NCBI RefSeq assembly: GCF_002994745.2
Contig: NC_037091.1
Span: 10,292,501 to 10,356,500 of the forward strand
Reading direction: 5' to 3'
DNA: 64,000 nt
DNA from: Rosa chinensis
Lineage: Eukaryota; Streptophyta; Magnoliopsida; Rosales; Rosaceae
The notes under the pieces: model-generated
What the model was told of the DNA's origin: nothing
The model's database searches: none
The model's input: only the letters and a program-made list of their open reading frames with translations
Translations under genes and position numbers: made by a program
Shown: piece by piece, positions 1-11,000 of the stretch
Position numbering within the stretch: the stretch's first letter is position 1
How the letters are laid out: each line of letters starts with the position of its first letter

Positions 1-755
1 TTTTGGCTTCGGTTTTTAGCCTATTAAATTCTATAATTGCTGTAGAGCTTGAATATGTAATGTTGGTGAAGATTGGAGAAGTTTTGAATTGATTCCAAAT
101 ATTCCGAAGTTTTGGGATGTCAATCATTGAATTACGAGAATCCAACCGTTGGATTTCTCTCGGTTATGCCCTATAACTTTTAAACTAATGAGTTGGTATT
201 AGGGGTGAAGTTGGATTAAATGGGAAAAGAAATTGGAAGTTTGATTTAGGAGGATAAGATATTAGAATCGTATGCAATTGCGGAAGCATTATTCACGAAT
301 TATATTTATGTACAGGGCAACGTATCGAGCTATTGCTCGACGAAGGAACTCGTACACGTGGTTGCCTATATAGTACTGTGAGTGGACTTTTGTTTTAAAT
401 AATGATGCATGCGCTTATTTTCTTGAATTAATGCTTTATTTAATTATCATATTACTTTTCGAGCATATGAATTGATTTTGGAAATTGAGTTCGGTTTATC
501 TCGTGCTTTTGATTTCAATAATGATTTTCAGAGATTAATTATGATTTATCTCGGTATGACTTTCGGAATTGGTTTTGGAATATATGATTATTATTTGGAA
601 ATATGATTTACGTGATTTTTCAACGATTTATTTTACCGGGATGATTTTCCAGATTACATATTATATTTAGTACTCAATTTTGAGATATTCTGGAATATTT
701 TTGGAAATGAGATTTTTTTCCAAAGGAATTTGTGCTCGTACTAATTTCTGGGTTT
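1..755 (+). mobile_element. Left part of an older LTR, split by the Tat element
   Basis: AT-rich non-coding sequence with no gene. It is the left side of the target into which the 12.4-kb element at 761-13164 inserted; the other half resumes at 13170. The right half has the look of a large Ty3/gypsy LTR, and both halves flank the same 5-bp duplication (GGTTC). The LTR start lies to the left of the window, so its length is unknown. Family assignment is an inference from general composition. Confidence 0.55.
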
Positions 756-760
756 GGTTC

Positions 761-1276
761 TGTTAATGTCTAAAAGTTCAGCGGTAGCTGAACCTTTGTT
801 AACGCTGATCCGGTGGGCGGATCGATACTTGTGATGCTCTCGAAGCTTCCGCTGCCTGTCAAGTAAAATACAAAGGGGGTCAGAGGGAGACCGCGTTGGG
901 TGGTCTTCAACTCTTCGATGCCTAAGTTAGTCAATGTATTTATGTTGACAAAGTAACAGTAGGTAAGTATTGAATGCGTAATTAATGAGGAGAGAGGAGA
1001 GAACCTTTTATAGGTGAGGAAGAGGAGGTTCTTCTCTTTGTTTTCGATGTGGGACTGAAATGTTTCAGTTCCCAGCTCTGGGAGCTACTGATGCCATTTT
1101 GGCACGGCGCGTGGCGGCGCGTCGGCGGTGATCTGGGGGTGATCCGATGCTAAGGTTGTAGCCCGCCTAGCGGTGTACCTGTATGTCATTCCCTTGGTTG
1201 GAATTAGTACCTTTAGCGGCACAATGAGCGTGGCCCATTATAGCTAATTATGCTTGCAAATGTACATGTATGTACA
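761..1276 (-). repeat. 3' LTR of the Tat element
   Basis: 516 bp, TG...CA, paired with 12648-13164. Six of the seven substitutions between the LTRs are transitions, as expected for methylated, silenced DNA. It lies next to the polypurine tract at 1277-1292, which makes it the 3' LTR of a minus-strand element. Confidence 0.95.
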
Positions 1277-1292
1277 AGTCCCCCAAGTCCCC
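1277..1292 (-). promoter_or_regulatory. Polypurine tract of the Tat element
   Basis: On the minus strand this reads as a G/A-rich run (GGGGACTTGGGGGACT) ending exactly at the 3' LTR. This is the expected place for priming plus-strand DNA synthesis. Two bases in the run are pyrimidines, so it is an imperfect tract. Confidence 0.7.
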
Positions 1293-1858
1293 AGTCAAGG
1301 AGGGCAATCTTGGTTAGGGAGTTGTTCGGCGGTTTGAAGCGTTTTCTTCTGCTAGACTTGCAAGAGCATAATTAGCGTCAGTGCGTTGTCAACCATGGAT
1401 TTGAAACACTTTATACCCTTTCGGGTGGGCCCCTGCTAGGCCCCCCAGGGAGTCCCCCACTCCCCGCCCATGGTAGACCTCCGGATGGTCGGCGGATTGT
1501 TCTTTGAGGGGGAGCTGCACGGAGCAGAGGGTGTTGGGTAGCGAGCCCAATCTTTAGTACCCCAGTGACGGGGGTCAACGTGCCTGATCAGGGCCGTCGT
1601 AGACTGTTGACAAGTGCCCGTGTCCCGTAAGGACGGTCTGACTGTAATGCCGCGTGGCGGTCGTTGTCAGAGTGAGGCGTGGCCTCGGGATCCGCCGCTG
1701 GCGGATATCCCCCCGTTGACTGCAGCAGGAAGCAGCGTCCAGTAGACGTGCCTGGCGGTATTTTATTGAGCGATATTGCGCTGAACAAAGCACGCAGCTT
1801 GCAAGATGAAAAGAGGATTCCGCTAGAGGTGTGTAGCGGAAGACGCCCAGCTTGCAGG
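1293..1858. other. Non-coding Tat internal sequence before the array
   Basis: GC-rich internal sequence between the polypurine tract and the tandem array. Short ORFs on both strands have no recognisable motif. Pieces resembling the 61-bp unit (a GCGG core with 'cttgcaggatg'-like ends) appear from about 1795, so the array may have a degraded left edge. Confidence 0.5.
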
Positions 1859-3017
1859 ATGGCAAGGGAGAAGTTCCGCTGGCGGGGTTTCGCTCAGCGG
1901 AGATTTCGTCATTTGGAAGATGACAAGGGAGAAGTTCCGCTGGCGGGGCTTTGCTCAGCGGAGACTTCGTCACTTGGGGGATGACAAGGGAGAAGTTCCG
2001 CTGGCGGGGTTTCGCTCAGCGGAGACTTCGTCACTTGGGGGATGACAAGGGAGAAGTGCCGCTAGCGGGGTTTCGCTCAGCGGAGACTTCGTCACTTGGA
2101 AGATGACAAGGGAGAAGTTCCGCTAGCGGGGTTTCGCTCAGCGGAGACTTCGTCACTTGGGGGATGACAAGGGAGAAGTGCCGCTGGAGGGGTTTCGCTC
2201 AGCGGAGACTTCGTCACTTGGGGGATGACAAGGGAGAAGTGCCGCTGGAGGGGTTTCGCTCAGCGGAGACTTCGTCACTTGGGGGATGACAAGGGAGAAG
2301 TGCCGCTGGCGGGGTTTCGCTCAGCGGAGACTTCGTCACTTGGGGGATGACAAGGGAGAAGTTCCGCTGGTGGGGTTTCGCTCAGTGGAGACTTCGTCAC
2401 TTGGAAGATGACAAGGGAGAAGTTCCGCTGGCGGGGTTTCGCTCAGCGGAGACTTCGTCACTTGGGGGATGACAAGGGAGAAGTTCCGCTGGCGGGGTTT
2501 CGCTCAGCGGAGACTTCGTCACTTGGGGGATGACAAGGGAGAAGTGCCGCTAGCGGGGTTTCGCTCAGCGGAGACTTCGTCACTTGGAAGATGACAAGGG
2601 AGAAGTTCCGCTAGCGGGGTTTCGCTCAGCGGAGACTTCGTCACTTGGGGGATGACAAGGGAGAAGTGCCGCTGGAGGGGTTTCGCTCAGCGGAGACTTC
2701 GTCACTTGGGGGATGACAAGGGAGAAGTGCCGCTGGAGGGGTTTCGCTCAGCGGAGACTTCGTCACTTGGGGGATGACAAGGGAGAAGTGCCGCTGGCGG
2801 GGTTTCGCTCAGCGGAGACTTCGTCACTTGGGGGATGACAAGGGAGAAGTTCCGCTGGTGGGGTTTCGCTCAGTGGAGACTTCGTCACTTGGAAGATGAC
2901 AAGGGAGAAGTTCCGCTGGCGGGGTTTCGCTCAGCGGAAACTTCGTCATTTGGAAGATGACAAGGGAGAAGCTCCGCTGGCGGGGTTTCGCTCAGCGGGG
3001 ACTTCGGACGGTTGGTG
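1859..3017. repeat. 61-bp tandem array, 19 copies, 488-bp higher-order period
   Basis: Units start at 1859, 1920, 1981 and so on to 2957, exactly every 61 bp. Each unit contains TCCGCTG or GCCGCTG, then a short spacer, then CAGCGGA, so it can form a 6-7 bp hairpin. Variants (TTCC or TGCC start, GCTAGCGG, GCTGGAGG, GCTGGTGG with CAGTGG) recur in the same order: units from 1920 to 2407 repeat as 2408 to 2895. That is a block of eight units (488 bp). The array lies upstream of the antisense gene and just inside the 3' LTR side of the Tat element. No spacers separate the units. Confidence 0.95.
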
Positions 3018-3039
3018 AATTCATCCCAAGTGGTTACTT

Positions 3040-3062
3040 CCACCAGACGCTTCGTCTGGTGG
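3040..3062. repeat. Perfect hairpin, 10-bp arms
   Basis: CCACCAGACG, a 3-base loop, then CGTCTGGTGG. It lies between the 61-bp array and the putative promoter of the antisense gene. Confidence 0.85.
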
Positions 3063-3162
3063 TGGTTGAAACGTGTCCAACCCGTAGAGGGTTAGGGTGC
3101 GGAGGCTTGTCTCCTAAGCCTGGCCGTCTTCTCGCCATTAATGATAGTAATTATGGATTTCG

Positions 3163-3185
3163 TAACCGAGGCGACGCCTCGGTTA
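3163..3185. repeat. Perfect palindrome, 11-bp arms around one base
   Basis: TAACCGAGGCG, A, CGCCTCGGTTA. It is the second strong inverted repeat within 150 bp, upstream of the TATA-like box at 3277. Confidence 0.85.
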
Positions 3186-3276
3186 ATCCGGAGAGTAAGT
3201 GGAGACCTGCGACACGTGTGTGGCTGGTGTGTGATGTCGTTTTTGAGCGGACGGCTTAGAACGCGTTGATGTTGAC

Positions 3277-3286
3277 ATAAAAGGGA
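3277..3286 (+). promoter_or_regulatory. TATA-like box of the antisense gene
   Basis: CATAAAAGGG on the plus strand, about 510 bp before the ATG at 3789. The interval fits a 5' leader containing an intron: a possible donor lies near 3471 and a pyrimidine-rich acceptor ends at 3780. This is inference from position and base composition only. Confidence 0.4.
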
Positions 3287-3788
3287 GGGAACTTTAGCGA
3301 GATTTGACACTTTGTGAAAACTTCAAACCTGAGTCGTCGTCTTCAAGCTCTGTGCGATTTGCGAAGAGAGTTCCGGGGGACGAAATCTGTTGAGTTATTG
3401 GATCTTGAGGACGAGGCCTTCACCGGTGAAGACAAGCGCCTGCAATTACACCAAAGATTTCACTTTTGAGGTTGGTGCTCTGGCTCCCATCCCTGCTCCA
3501 CTGCAGTTCTGTGTGTTTGCTTCTGTCAGTTTTTTTTTTTTTTGGGTTTCTTGATTTTGGGGTGTTCTGCTCTTGTTTGGCATGCCCTGAGTGGAAAGTG
3601 GGTTTTTGGGGATGGTTTTTTTTTTTTTTTTTTTTTTTGCTGTTTGTTGACATGGTTGGGATTTCAGGATTTACTAGATGGTTGAATCAGGGTTAGGTGT
3701 TTGGGGGTTGTTTGTTCTTGGCTATAACTGATGTAAGAATAGTCTAGATCTGTGTTTGTGCTAACTGGTGTGGGTTTTAGGGTTTGGG

Positions 3789-6476
3789 ATGGCTAACGTC
3801 ATAGAGATTTCGAGCAGTGAGGATTCCGGGTCTGACGTGTCGTTCAGCGCGGCGGATAAAATATTTATTGACTCATTGCGTCCGTCTGCCCATGCAGGAA
3901 CCTCACTTCCAGAACCGCTAGAGGTTGAGCCGCTACAGATCATACCTTGGGAAGTAGTTATGGGTCGTGCTTCACGTCCAGAGAGCTCTAGGGCGGGTGA
4001 GGCCGTTGCTGCGAAAACTAGGCGCGATGAGCGGTTGGCAAGCAACAGCGCTGCCAGCGGCTCAGCTGAAGGAGAAGAAATGGCGGGGGAGGACGTTGAG
4101 TCAGCGTGGTTCCTCCAGAATGGCACCGCCGTTGACGAGGCAGGAGGGCAGATGACTGTTGCCGCCGTCAACCGGGTGAAGTGGACGTTCAGATTGCCGG
4201 GTTCGGTGAAGCTGCACCCGCCGACGGTGAATGAGAAGGCGTCTATTCTTCCGGAGGGGTTTGCCGCGGTGAACGAGTCTATATTCCGCCAAGGAGTGAC
4301 ATTTCCGTTGGTGACGAACCTTCAAATCCTGGTGTGCGAATTTGGCCTTGCCTTCGGTCAAATTTGCCCCAACATGTGGCGGTTGATGCTTGCACTAAAC
4401 TCTCTGTGGCGGTTGTCCGGATGTGAGGGGCCTACTGTGGTGGAGGTGCTTCATTTCTACGAGCTGGTCTATGTGAAGCGCCGGGGTTGCAGAGGGCAAG
4501 TGAACTTGAGCAGCCGCCAGGGAGCGCCCAAGCTGATCGAGAATCTAAGGGATTCCATGTCCTACTGGCGGGGGACCTTCTGCGTCGCCACAGAGGGGTG
4601 GGAGTATAGGGCTGGGTCAAACGAGGGAGGGCCGACGTTTAGAATTAAGTAGGAGTTTCAATATATCCGAGGTTGTTACCCGGTTTCCGCTAAACGTTGT
4701 TGGTGGCTTCTTGTACTTGCTGACTTGTATTTTTACTAACGACTAGTGTTTGTGCAGCGGGACTGCGGTATAACCTAACGCGCGAAGAAGAGTGTCGCGT
4801 AGCACGGATCAGAGGTTGCTGGCGGAATCGCAACCTGCTGGACTTTCGACTTCTGACCGGTTGGGAGTTATTGGTCGACCAGCGGCTAACTCGCTCCGTT
4901 GGTAAGAAATTTCCGCCATACTGTTTTTTTGTAATAAATAACCCAGGCTGACTGGTTTTTTTTTTTTAGAAACTCCACCGGGTAACAAAGCGAGTCGCGA
5001 CGCTTTTGAAAAAGCAATGGACCGTGCGGAGGTAGATAACTTCCTAGAGGCTATGTACGCCGAGGGGCTGGCGGCCCAGAAGACTGTGGTGAACCCGAGA
5101 CACTGGCGCTGAGCCAGTCCGAGGTTCCAGTGGTGCTGCCGATGCCGCACCACTCCCATTTTGGTGACGACGGTTTGCTTGTCGTTCAGGCGGGGGCTTC
5201 AGTGGCCGGAGTGAAAAAGGGGACCGCAAAAGCGGCTTCTCAAAAAGAGAGGGTACCCGCTAACAGGCGTGGTCCTCATAAAGAAAGAACGGTGCAGCCG
5301 GCGGAGACTGGCACTGCGCCAAGGGAGGAGTCGCCGGCGAAGGGAACGAAGGCCCCTGCCGGGAACCCAAGGGTGCTTGAGAGAAAGCGCCAGCAGACTG
5401 ACTCCCCCGAAGAGGAAGAGGAGGATGTGGAGACAATCGGGGTCCGTCAGCAGAAGAAGGCCCGTCAAGCTCCCCCGAAGGCTGCTGTGGTGGGGGGAGA
5501 GGCGCCCGTCGCTAGTGACTTGGACTCATTTGCCGCGTATGCGGAGTTTATGACGGATGGTGAGAGGGAGTTTCTCTTCCACCTCTGCGAACGGTTAGGG
5601 TTCAGCGGCCTAGCGGGGATCTCGCGCCCCACGGCAATTGACTAGTCGCCCTACAGCTCGGCGTTTGGTCAAATATCCGCAGGGCTGCATGACATGTTTG
5701 CGGCGGCGTCAAAGCAGCCTCTGGTCGAAGGGGAGCTCAGGGAGGAAATCCAAAGTCTCCAGAGGGAGCTGGCGGAGGCGAGGGAGAAGCTGGCGGAGGT
5801 GGATCGGCGTCTGGCAAAGGCGGATTGTGACACCGCGGACGCCCGCGGCAAGCTGACGGTGGCCATCCAGCGGGACTTGGAGAGGAATGAACGCGTCTCC
5901 AAGTTGGAGCAGGACATCGCCCTGCTGCAGGAGCGGGTAGCCGCTAAGGATAAGAAGCTCATTATCGTGCAGCGGGAGTCCGCCGCCAGAATGACGGAGG
6001 TGAAGCGGCTGGAGGGTCAGGTTGCCCTCCTGAGGGTTGAAGGAAATAACGCCGCGGCCGCCGCTGTTGAGGCATTCAAACAGTCGGCGGAGTACAAGAA
6101 GGCCCTGACCTAGTCGGCGAAGGCTGGGGCCCTAGCGAACGTGGAACTGTTGCAGCAGAAGGGTGCTATTGACTTCGCAAAAGCGTCTCAGCCCGATGTG
6201 CCGCCGGCTGAGAGTGCCCCGCCGGAGAAAGGTGTTGTACCTACCCCCGCGGAAGGTTCCCGCTCAGGCAGTGGAGAAAGCGGCGCATGCCCGGCGGAAG
6301 GGTCTCAGCAGACTCCTACCCAGTCGGAGGTGTCACGTGCTGGCTTCCTGGCGGCGCACAGCCGGGCGGACGGCACAATAGAGACCCCAAGTCCCACAGT
6401 CCGGGGGTCAGATCAAACGAGCCGCGCAATCCCGTCGCCGCATGCTGAAGTAGAAGGTGCCGAGGGCAACCCTTGA
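3789..6476 (+). pseudogene. Antisense gene of the Tat element: gypsy-type transposon domain plus coiled coil
   Basis: This gene runs opposite to gag-pol. Exon 1 starts at ATG 3789 (MANVIEIS...). Its second half, including a YWRGTF...VATEGWEY segment, looks like the plant 'putative gypsy type transposon' domain (Pfam PF04195). A likely donor at 4672 joins exon 2 (4758-4901, containing RYNLTREEE), and exon 3 begins at 4970. Phases agree at both junctions. Three in-frame TAG codons (4650-4652, 5643-5645, 6111-6113) and a one-base shift near 5090 break it. The part from about 5694 to 6113 is a long heptad-rich coiled coil; the tail to 6476 is rich in P, E and S. Antisense ORFs in this position are known in Tat elements; their function is not established. 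Exon borders are my prediction. Confidence 0.75.
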
Positions 6477-6886
6477 TGCTGGAATCTTTACTATATTCTC
6501 TTTTTCTTTTGTAGCCGCTCAGGCATAACAAGTTGTAACAAATATTTCGAAATGGAATGAAGTTTTTGAATTTGTGTTTGTACCGCTAGTACTTTGACTT
6601 TGGGGGTTTTTTTTTTTTTTTTTTTTGTCAATCAATGAAACATTAAAGGAATTAAGATTGGTCCAAGTGCACCACGTAGCCGACGTGATCCGCTGACGAT
6701 TGCTGGCGTTGCCAGTTGCCCTCGGTGCTAGGCTTGGGAACAATGGTTTGAATAATTCCTCGTTTCATTGATAGCTGATTGATCAGCGTGTACAAAAAGT
6801 GGGGTAGTACCCGTTGGGTAGCTTCCCTTAGCTAAATATTGAACAAAAATTTAGCTAAGTCAAGATGCTCCTGGGTAGCGGCATGA
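6477..6886. other. Gap between converging Tat genes
   Basis: About 410 bp separates the stop of the antisense gene (6476, plus strand) from the end of the gag-pol frame (6887, minus strand). It holds a T run at 6607-6626 and no gene. The 3' ends of both transcripts should fall here. Confidence 0.6.
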
Positions 6887-8004
6887 CTATTTGTAGTAAT
6901 ACCGAAGGTGTTCGGTATTCCAAGGGTGGGTCGACGTGACGCCATCCTTGCCCATTAAGTAGAAGGTGCCTGGGCTAACGACTTCCACAATTTTGTATAG
7001 ACCTTCCCAAGTTGGGCGGAGTTTTGTTGGCGGTGGAATGACTTCCTTCATTACCCAGTCCCCCAATTGGAGGTTCCGGGCCTTGACTCTGGCGTTGTAG
7101 AAACGCGATACTCGCTGTTTGTTTTGCAAGTTGTGCAATGAGCCTTGTGTCTTTTTTCTTCTAGGAGGTCGCTGTCCAGGTTGATGCCGTCGCTGTTGGT
7201 CTCTGGGCCGTAACCTTCGACCCTAGCGGTAGGTTGAGTTACTTCAACAGGTAGGACAGCCTCTGTTCCGAACATCATACAAAAGGGTGTTTCGCCGGTG
7301 GCGGAGGTTGGAGTTGTCCGGATGGCCCATAGAACTTCTGGAAGCTTCTCCACCCACAAACCCTTGGGGTCGTCGAGTTTCTTTTTTAGCAATTTCTTGA
7401 TTGTCTTGTTTGCTGCTTCAACCTGGCAGTTGGTTTGGGGATGGGCGACAGATGCAAAACTCAACTTGGTGCCCAAGTTGGCAGTAAAGGAGATGAGTTC
7501 CTTGTTGTTGAACTGCGTGCCGTTGTCTGTAATGATTGTATGTGGGACACCATAGCGGCAGTAGATGTTCTTCCAGAGGAAGTGAATTACCTTGGCGGTA
7601 GTTATTGACGTCAGTGGTTCCGCCTCTATCCACTTACTGTTGTAGTTGATGGCAACAATGATGTACTTGAACTGGCCCTTGGCGGTTTGGAACTTTCCCA
7701 TCAAATTGAGGCCCCACGTGGAGTGAAACCATGGGCCGATGATGACTGACAGCGGTTCTGCCGGTGCATGTGGGAGATTTGCGAACTGTTGGCATTTGTG
7801 GCAAGACCTCGAAATCCGCCGGGCGTCATCACCAAGTGTGGGCCAGAAGTAGCCCTGTCGCATTGTGCGGTTGGCCAAGGATCTAGCGCCCGAGTGGTTT
7901 CCACATTCTCCGCCGTGTATCTCTCCTAGAACAACCTTTCCCTCCTCCGGGGTGAGACAGCGGAGGTTGGGATGGGTGAATCCTTGGCGGTAAAGCTTGC
8001 CATT
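6887..8004 (-). pseudogene. Tat integrase region
   Basis: This continues the same frame as the upstream pol ORF after a TAG at 8005-8007. It begins with the zinc-binding HHCC region (GEIHGG, then CGNHSGARS, then CHKCQQF), followed by the catalytic core: the first aspartate of the core lies in a diverged segment and the second is in IITDNGTQF. The C-terminal part (QLGDWVMKEV, then WEGLYKIVEV) lies in another frame, 6887-7138. A single-base loss between 7138 and 7139 explains the break. No chromodomain is visible, as expected for Tat. Confidence 0.85.
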
Positions 8005-11000
8005 CTAGATGTTATAGCGGGTTGCTCTCCGTTTGAGCTGTCTCGCCTGGATCTTATCCTCCGGCAATGTGCCGCTGCGCTTGTATGCAATGATCTCGTC
8101 TATCCAGCTGGGACTGACCTCAATGCTGAAGATCTCCGCCAGGGTTTTTGTGATACTTGGTCTGTCAAGGCTTTCCACCCTTGTGTCCGCTGGGCTTTGA
8201 TGTGGTTGGGCGGTTGCCAGTCTCGCCAGTGAATCAGCTTTGGCGTTCCTTTCCCTGGGGATTTGTGTGATGGTGTGGAATTTGAACTTTTTAAGCAGTG
8301 TTTTGACGTACCCCAAATATGCCGCTAATTGCTGGTCCTTGGCTTGGAAGCTGTCGTTGACTTGGTTAACGACTAATTGAGAGTCGTTGAATATGTTAAC
8401 GCTGTCAGCACCCGAGTCGATGGGAAGGAGTAGGCCGGCAATGAGTGCTTCGTACTCCGCCATATTGTTTGAAGCTTTGAAGTTGAATTTCAACGCGTAT
8501 TCCGCGTTCAGTCCCCCGGGTCCTGTTAAGATGACTCCGGCGCCGCTGGCCTTGGCGCTAGCGGAGCCGTCCACATGCAGGTTCCAATCCGAGTGTGGGG
8601 TTGCCTCCTCAGTGGTTACCATTTCTGTTCCGGGCCCTGTCTCGGTACCGGGTTCTGGCTGACGCTCGGTGAGTTCAGCGATGAAGTCCGCCACTGCCTG
8701 GCCCTTCATGGCGGTTCTTGGCTTGTAGTCTATGTCGAACTCGCTGAGCTCAATGGCCCACTTGCTGAGGCGCCCCGAATGTTCGGGGTTCTGCATCACT
8801 TGCCTCAGCGGCTGATTGGTTAACACATGGATCGTGTGAGCCTGGAAGTATTGGCGGAGGCGCTTGGCTGCAACGATGAGTGCGAGGGCTAGATGCTCCA
8901 AGGGAGGATACCTTGTTTCTGCTCCGTTCATGCCTCTGCCGGCGTAGAACACTGGGAGCTCGTCTTGGCCCTCCCGCCGGACAATGGCGCAGCTTACCGC
9001 CGATACCGAGACCGCTAGGTAGATAAACAGTGTCTCTCCTTGCACAGGGACAGAAAGGAGAGGGACTGCCGCTAGGTATTCCTTCAGGCCCTGGAACGCC
9101 GCCTGACACTCTGGGTTCCAGTTGATGATTTTCTTGTGAGTTGTTTTGAGGAGTTTGAAGAATGGAGCACACCTATCAGTGAGTCTGGAGATGAATCGAG
9201 AAAGGGCGGTTAACTTGCCCTGGAGGCATTGGACGTCCACCTTATACTCGGGGTCCGCCAGGTTAAGGATGGCCTGTACCTTGTCCGGGTTAGCCTCGAT
9301 GCCTCGCTCGCTGACGATGTAACCCAGAAATTTGCTAGCGGTGACCCCAAAGAAACATTTTTCTGGGTTGAGGCGCATACCATAGGCCAGGAGAATGGTT
9401 ACTATGATCTTGAGGTTTGCCACATGGCCTCTGGCCTTTATGCTCTTAACTAGCATGTCATCCACGTAGAGCTCGATGATTTTTCCCAGATGCTCAGCGA
9501 ACATGGCGTTCATCAACCGCTGATAAGTTGCACCGGCGTTCTTCAAACCGAAAGGCATGACATTGTAGCAGTAGAGGCCTTTGTCGGTGGTGAAGGTGGT
9601 GCATTCCTGGTCGCCGGGGTGCATCTTGATCTGATTATATCCGGAGAACGCGTCCATCATGCTGAGGAGCTCATGTCCGGCGGTTGCATCGACCAGCTGA
9701 TCAATACGAGGTAGTGGGAAACTATCCTTTGGGCATGCCTTGTTGAGATTTTTGAAGTCGACACACATCCGCCACTTGCCGCTTGGCTTCTTGACCATTA
9801 CCAAATTGGAGATCCACTGGGGATAGACGACCTGGCGGATGAATCCAATGCCCTGGAGCTTGGCAACCTCCTCTCCTATTGCCTGGTACTTTTCCTCATC
9901 AAAGGCCCTCCGCTTCTGCTTGATGGGATAAAAGGAGGGTTTGATGGTCAGCTTATGAGTGATAATTTCAGGAGAGATACCTGGCATGTCCGCGTAGGAC
10001 CATGCAAAGACGGCGGCGTTATCACGCAGGAATTGAGTGAGCTCTGCCGCCACCTCTGGGTCTAGTTGGGCGCTTATGCCGACTGTCCGCTCAGGGTGCT
10101 CGTCCGAGATGCAGACAACCTTCAACGACGTGTCCGGGTTGACCGGCTCTTTCTTTACATTATTTTTCTCCTCATCTCTAGGGTCTTCGAAAATATTTTG
10201 GGGCGGTGTGTGGTTGCCCACTGTCAGGATCTCATGGCGGAGCGCCGAGCGCGCTATACTCGTTGAATAGCATTCCCGAGCCAACTGTTGACTTCCTCTC
10301 ATACAGCCCGTGCCGTTGGGTGTGGGGAATTTTATGAGAAACATGTATCTGGCAATGATGCACTTGAGCTTGTTAAGCGCTGGTTGTCCAATGATGGAGT
10401 TGTACGTACTGAAACAATCGACAATAATGAATTCCGTATGCACCTCCACCATGCATGGGCTAGTGCCAATAACTAGCCGCATGTAATCCGACCCCAGCGG
10501 TTGTGTGACGTCGCTGGAGAAGCTGAGCAGTGGCTCGTGATCCTGGAGTAGTTTCTTGTTTCGCTTGAGACGATCGTAGCAACCGCTGAAGATGACGTTG
10601 GCAGCGGACCCGCTATCCACCAAGATTCTCCCCACAGAAAATCTGCCCAGAATGGCGTCGACCAAGAATGGGTCGTCATGAGGTAAATGCACTTCGCGCT
10701 CCTCCTCCTCTGAGAAGGTAATAGGTTCCCAACCTGATCTTGGGAGTTTGGCGGATCTTTCGTAGCGGATGTTGCAGACTTCCTTTGGGTGATTAGCGCG
10801 TGCATAGTGCTTCCTCGCCCTGTGGGACATGCTAGTGATTGGGGCACCGCCGTCGATGATGTTGATACGGCCCAAAGTCTCAATATTGGCGATCACAGGT
10901 GGCGGTTGGCGCACCTTGAACTGCTCCAACTTGCCGTCACGGTACAAGGTCTCAATGGCCGTTTTGAGAGCATTGCAGCTGTTGGTATTGTGGCCGCTGT

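Noticed and set aside
1575..1984. Short ORFs on both strands in the GC-rich Tat sequence
   Set aside because: They fall in non-coding element DNA, partly the repeat array, and have no motif.
1859..3017. CRISPR-like array
   Set aside because: Units are contiguous 61-bp repeats with no unique spacers, in a plant retrotransposon.
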